Assembly (NCBI RefSeq): GCF_001469215.1
Contig: NZ_LOFH01000001.1
Span: 310,001-374,000, forward strand
Direction: 5' to 3'
DNA from: Pseudoalteromonas sp. H105
GTDB taxonomy: Bacteria; Pseudomonadota; Gammaproteobacteria; Enterobacterales; Alteromonadaceae
DNA: 64,000 bases
The first letter of the stretch is position 1. Every line of letters begins with the position of its first letter. A program made the position numbers and the translations under genes. Below the pieces are notes generated by a model. It did not search any database. It was not told the origin of the DNA and saw only the letters and a list, made by a program, of their open reading frames with translations. Below, in pieces: positions 61,470 through 64,000 of the stretch.

Positions 61470-63920
61470 TTAGAAGTAACCGCGTACACCAATACTGAAA
61501 TTACGGCCAGGTAACGGCGCTTTTTCTTTAATAAATGAGCTATGAACAAAACCAAGTTCATCGGTGATGTTATCAACGTTGATATAAAGTTGTGTCTCTA
61601 TTTGTCCAACATTTAGTTGATAGTTAGCTTGTGCATCAAAGAGCGAGTAGCTATCAGTGTTTGTTTCATATTGGGTAATATCATTTTGTTCAAAGTAATG
61701 AGTACCTGTTAGAGTGAATTGCCAGTCGTTAAGTGTATATTGCAACTCAGAGCCTAACTTATTTGCAGGTATGCGAGGTAAGTTCTCATCTTTAAGTTTT
61801 GCCGTTGTCGAATCACCAAATACTTTTATCATGGCATTGCTGTTAACTTGATAATGAGCATCAAACTCAATACCATAAAGTTCAGCGTCCTGACTTACAA
61901 ATTTGTAAACAGCAAGTGCTTCTTCGTGTTCATGATCAGTTTCAACGTCTTCAAAGCCGTGCTCTTCGTCATAGATCAATCCCGTATTCTTTTGATAGTA
62001 AAAGTTTTCAATATCATTGTAAAAAAAGTTAACCGTGTAGCCAAAGTTACCACTGAAGCGTCTAAAACTTAAATCAAAATTATTAGCTGTTTCTTGTTTA
62101 ATATCTTCTGGCTCGAAATGTGCTTCACCGTCTTCAATGACATAGCCTAAGCCAAGTTCATATGTACCTGTAGCAATATGAAGTCCATTCGAGAGAAGTT
62201 CAGCTGAAAGAGGTGCACGTTCAGAATGTGAGAAACTTAAAGAAACGCTTTGACCCGGTGTGTACTGCCAAATCGCACCAACAGAAGCACTTAAGTTGGT
62301 AAAACTTTTGCTGTAGGCAGTCACTTCATCATGGTCTTCTTCTACTTCATCGTGGTGCTCTTCATCATGGTCATGGTCATGGTCATGGTCATGGTCATGG
62401 TCATGGTCATGGTCATGGTCATGGGAAGTAATATTACTATCAATATTATAGTCTTCTATACGGGCGCCTAATTCAACAGTGACATCGCCGATCATTTGTT
62501 CTTCAAGAATGAATAAGGCATTGGTTGTTGTTTTACTCGCTGGGCTGAACGCTTCTTCACCATTCGCATCATAGTCAGACTCACTGAAGTGATAGCCTGC
62601 GATACCGTGCCAGTTGCCAAGTTTATGTTCGACATTAAAGCGTGCTTCCGTAGTTTCATTACTAAAGATAGTACCAATCTTGCCATCTTCGATTTCGGCA
62701 TGACTATAATCTGTATAGCCTAGACGAAGGTTTATAGTTTCAATCCAATTATTATGAAGTGCATAACTGATTAGCGCTTGCCAGCGATCTTGTTCAACGC
62801 GTGCATAAACAGCTTCTTCATCATGCTCATCATGTTCATCATGTTCATGACCATGATGCTCATGTGCAGGTATGCCATAATCTGTTTCAATACGACCATA
62901 TGCGACGCCCATTGTTAAATGTTCACCTACATAGCTGGTACCGAAATTAACAGTTTGACTATCAATAAAGGTGTTTTCGACTGACGTTGCGGTCTCATGC
63001 TTTTCTTCATCATGCTCATCATGTTCATTATGTTCATCATGTTCATCATGCTCGCCATGGCCTTCTTCTGGCAGTTCAAAACGAGGTGTTTGGTAATCAT
63101 CACCTGTGCGTTTTGTACCATCGAAATGAAAGTTAAAGTTGTCATGACCAGCTTCTAATTTTGCAGCATACGTATTTGCGTTAGAAACCGTGTCATGGGT
63201 GTACTGGACTGCACCTGAAAATTGGTCAATATTATCCGTTGGGATTCGGTTATCAACTACATTGACCACACCGCCTATTGCGCCTGAGCCATATAAAAGG
63301 GTAGCTGGGCCTCTGAGTACTTCGATTTGTTCTGCAGATAAGCTATCGTTTGAAGTCGCGTGATCAGGACCAATACGAGAGGCATCGCTGCTATCTAAGC
63401 CATTTTGAGTAACCTTAACACGCGGTCCATCTAAACCACGAATGATAGGACTTGATGAAACAGGGCCAAAGTAGCTTGCATTAACGCCTGGTAAACCTTT
63501 CAGTGTTTCACCTAATGTCGGTTTTGCTTTGTTTTTTAGTTCATCACCAGCCAATACACTGACAGGTGAAATCATTTCAAGGCTATTTTTGTGTAAAGCA
63601 GAGGCGTAGACAACAACAGTTTCTACAGAAGTAGGGGTTAACGTAACATTGATTGATTCGCTATCTTCATCAACAGCAAGGCGTGCATCAATAAAGTTAT
63701 TTTTACTAATATGTAGTTGGCTTTTTGCATCAATATCTATACTGAACTTACCATTCGAATCCGTTTTTATTGATTGTGTTTTACCGTGAATATGTACATC
63801 TGCATTAGCAATCGGCAGGTTATTAGGGTCAACGACGTGACCATTAACGATAGCCGCTTGAGCTGAATACGAGCTAAGAGCTGAAATTATTGCGCCTGAG
63901 AGAATAGAGTATCGGTTCAT
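61470..63920 (-). CDS. ZnuD-like TonB-dependent zinc receptor with His-rich loops
   Basis: About 816-aa outer-membrane receptor. Signal peptide of about 22 residues (SILSGAIISALSSYSAQA), a carboxypeptidase-regulatory-like domain (about 22-95, VVDPNNLPIANADVHI), plug (about 100-215, with LGETLKGLPGVN and GSGAIGGVVNVVD), and a barrel ending SIGVRGYF. Extracellular-loop regions are packed with His, Asp and Glu: three clusters, including ten CATGAC hexamers encoding an alternating His-Asp tract. This composition is typical of zinc-capturing ZnuD-type receptors. Start ATG 63920 is chosen because the earlier ATG (63965) lies within the promoter and Zur-type site. Confidence 0.9.
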   Translation of the reverse strand: MNRYSILSGAIISALSSYSAQAAIVNGHVVDPNNLPIANADVHIHGKTQSIKTDSNGKFSIDIDAKSQLHISKNNFIDARLAVDEDSESINVTLTPTSVETVVVYASALHKNSLEMISPVSVLAGDELKNKAKPTLGETLKGLPGVNASYFGPVSSSPIIRGLDGPRVKVTQNGLDSSDASRIGPDHATSNDSLSAEQIEVLRGPATLLYGSGAIGGVVNVVDNRIPTDNIDQFSGAVQYTHDTVSNANTYAAKLEAGHDNFNFHFDGTKRTGDDYQTPRFELPEEGHGEHDEHDEHNEHDEHDEEKHETATSVENTFIDSQTVNFGTSYVGEHLTMGVAYGRIETDYGIPAHEHHGHEHDEHDEHDEEAVYARVEQDRWQALISYALHNNWIETINLRLGYTDYSHAEIEDGKIGTIFSNETTEARFNVEHKLGNWHGIAGYHFSESDYDANGEEAFSPASKTTTNALFILEEQMIGDVTVELGARIEDYNIDSNITSHDHDHDHDHDHDHDHDHDHDEEHHDEVEEDHDEVTAYSKSFTNLSASVGAIWQYTPGQSVSLSFSHSERAPLSAELLSNGLHIATGTYELGLGYVIEDGEAHFEPEDIKQETANNFDLSFRRFSGNFGYTVNFFYNDIENFYYQKNTGLIYDEEHGFEDVETDHEHEEALAVYKFVSQDAELYGIEFDAHYQVNSNAMIKVFGDSTTAKLKDENLPRIPANKLGSELQYTLNDWQFTLTGTHYFEQNDITQYETNTDSYSLFDAQANYQLNVGQIETQLYINVDNITDELGFVHSSFIKEKAPLPGRNFSIGVRGYF
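62365..62424 (+). repeat. hexanucleotide tandem repeat (TCATGG)10
   Basis: Ten perfect copies of TCATGG on the plus strand (CCATGA on the coding strand) inside the ZnuD-like receptor gene, encoding about 20 residues of alternating Asp and His. Because the unit is 6 bp, copy-number changes keep the frame. Confidence 0.95.
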
Positions 63921-63948
63921 AATTACTACATTTGTTAGTTGCGATGTT

Positions 63949-63965
63949 GTGATATAATATAACAC
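63949..63965. promoter_or_regulatory. Zur-type operator over the receptor -10 region
   Basis: GTGATATAATATAACAC is a 17-bp near-perfect palindrome that matches the Zur core GTTATAATATAAC at 12 of 13 positions. It overlaps the -10 of the receptor promoter, so Zn-loaded Zur would block transcription. Confidence 0.72.
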
Positions 63966-63984
63966 TGTAAAGATGTCATATCAA
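63956..63984 (-). promoter_or_regulatory. promoter of the ZnuD-like receptor
   Basis: On the minus strand, TTGATA (-35, 63979-63984), 17-bp spacer, TATATT (-10, 63956-63961). Transcription should begin near 63948-63950, about 29 nt before ATG 63920. Confidence 0.72.
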
Positions 63985-63985
63985 T

Positions 63986-64000
63986 AATGTTATACCATAA
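63986..64000. promoter_or_regulatory. partial second Zur-type site at the window edge
   Basis: AATGTTATACCATAA is the left three quarters of a canonical AATGTTATA-N-TATAACATT operator; the window ends before the remaining half. It lies directly upstream of the receptor -35. Confidence 0.6.

Noticed and set aside
62365-62424. Tandem repeat considered as a CRISPR-like array
   Set aside because: Unit of 6 bp without spacers, in frame within a coding sequence.
62927-63145. Met-rich minus-strand frame inside the ZnuD-like gene
   Set aside because: A frame-shifted reading of the CATGATGAA-type repeats; the main frame is clearly the receptor.
63921-63965. ATG at 63965 as start of the ZnuD-like receptor
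   Set aside because: It lies within the predicted promoter and Zur-type site, upstream of the likely transcription start, and would spoil the signal peptide.

Overview
The window looks like a chromosomal segment of a marine, AT-rich gammaproteobacterium of the Alteromonadales, most like Pseudoalteromonas. This is inferred from protein resemblance and gene order: tesA/ybbA/ybbP, ruvCAB, tolQRAB-pal-cpoB followed by tRNA-Lys genes and nadA, and recC-recB-recD. It also fits the many TonB-dependent receptors, c-di-GMP proteins and NhaD. I see no insertion sequence, prophage, rRNA operon or CRISPR array, and no clearly broken gene.

Layout. 1-9 kb: yqhA; an ABC-2 exporter pair; a PAS-AAA+-Fis sigma-54 activator followed by ccoG (cbb3 oxidase copper assembly) behind a -24/-12 promoter, with matching palindromes before and after the activator gene; an M14-type deacylase and small hypotheticals; a membrane-anchored methyltransferase. 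9-15 kb: a ToxR/CadC-like regulator with a C-terminal propeller beside a TonB-dependent receptor, a long gene-free stretch and tRNA-Pro(GGG). 15-21 kb: tesA divergent from ybbA-ybbP, then ruvCAB under a LexA-type box. 21-29 kb: a candidate small RNA on the minus strand, the Tol-Pal operon, three identical tRNA-Lys genes, nadA and tRNA-Ser(GGA). 29-33 kb: DUF2750, a TetR repressor facing an Old Yellow Enzyme gene with palindromic operators between them, and an unusual fusion of a PTS EIIC membrane domain to an EAL phosphodiesterase. 33-38 kb: a TonB-dependent receptor, an alkaline-phosphatase-superfamily enzyme and a PhoD-like phosphatase behind four PhoB-type heptamers in 11-bp register. 38-47 kb: recCBD with overlapping genes. 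47-64 kb: a GAF-PAS-PAS-GGDEF-EAL protein with a degenerate GGDEF motif, DUF924, a GNAT acetyltransferase, a YliI-like dehydrogenase, an atypical Nramp protein, nhaD, an esterase, a DUF3360 transporter-like protein, a YdjA-like nitroreductase, two small membrane proteins, tRNA-Ser(UGA), fklB, and a histidine-rich ZnuD-like receptor with Zur-type sites at the window edge.

Much of the window is conserved housekeeping: envelope integrity (Tol-Pal), recombination and repair (RuvABC, RecBCD), NAD synthesis and tRNAs. The more distinctive content is regulatory: five stretches where recognisable operators or promoters explain the neighbouring gene (sigma-54/ccoG, LexA/ruvCAB, TetR/nemA, PhoB/receptor-phosphatases, Zur/ZnuD), a candidate 180-nt sRNA, and the EIIC-EAL fusion. 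All assignments come from reading the sequence; no database search was run.
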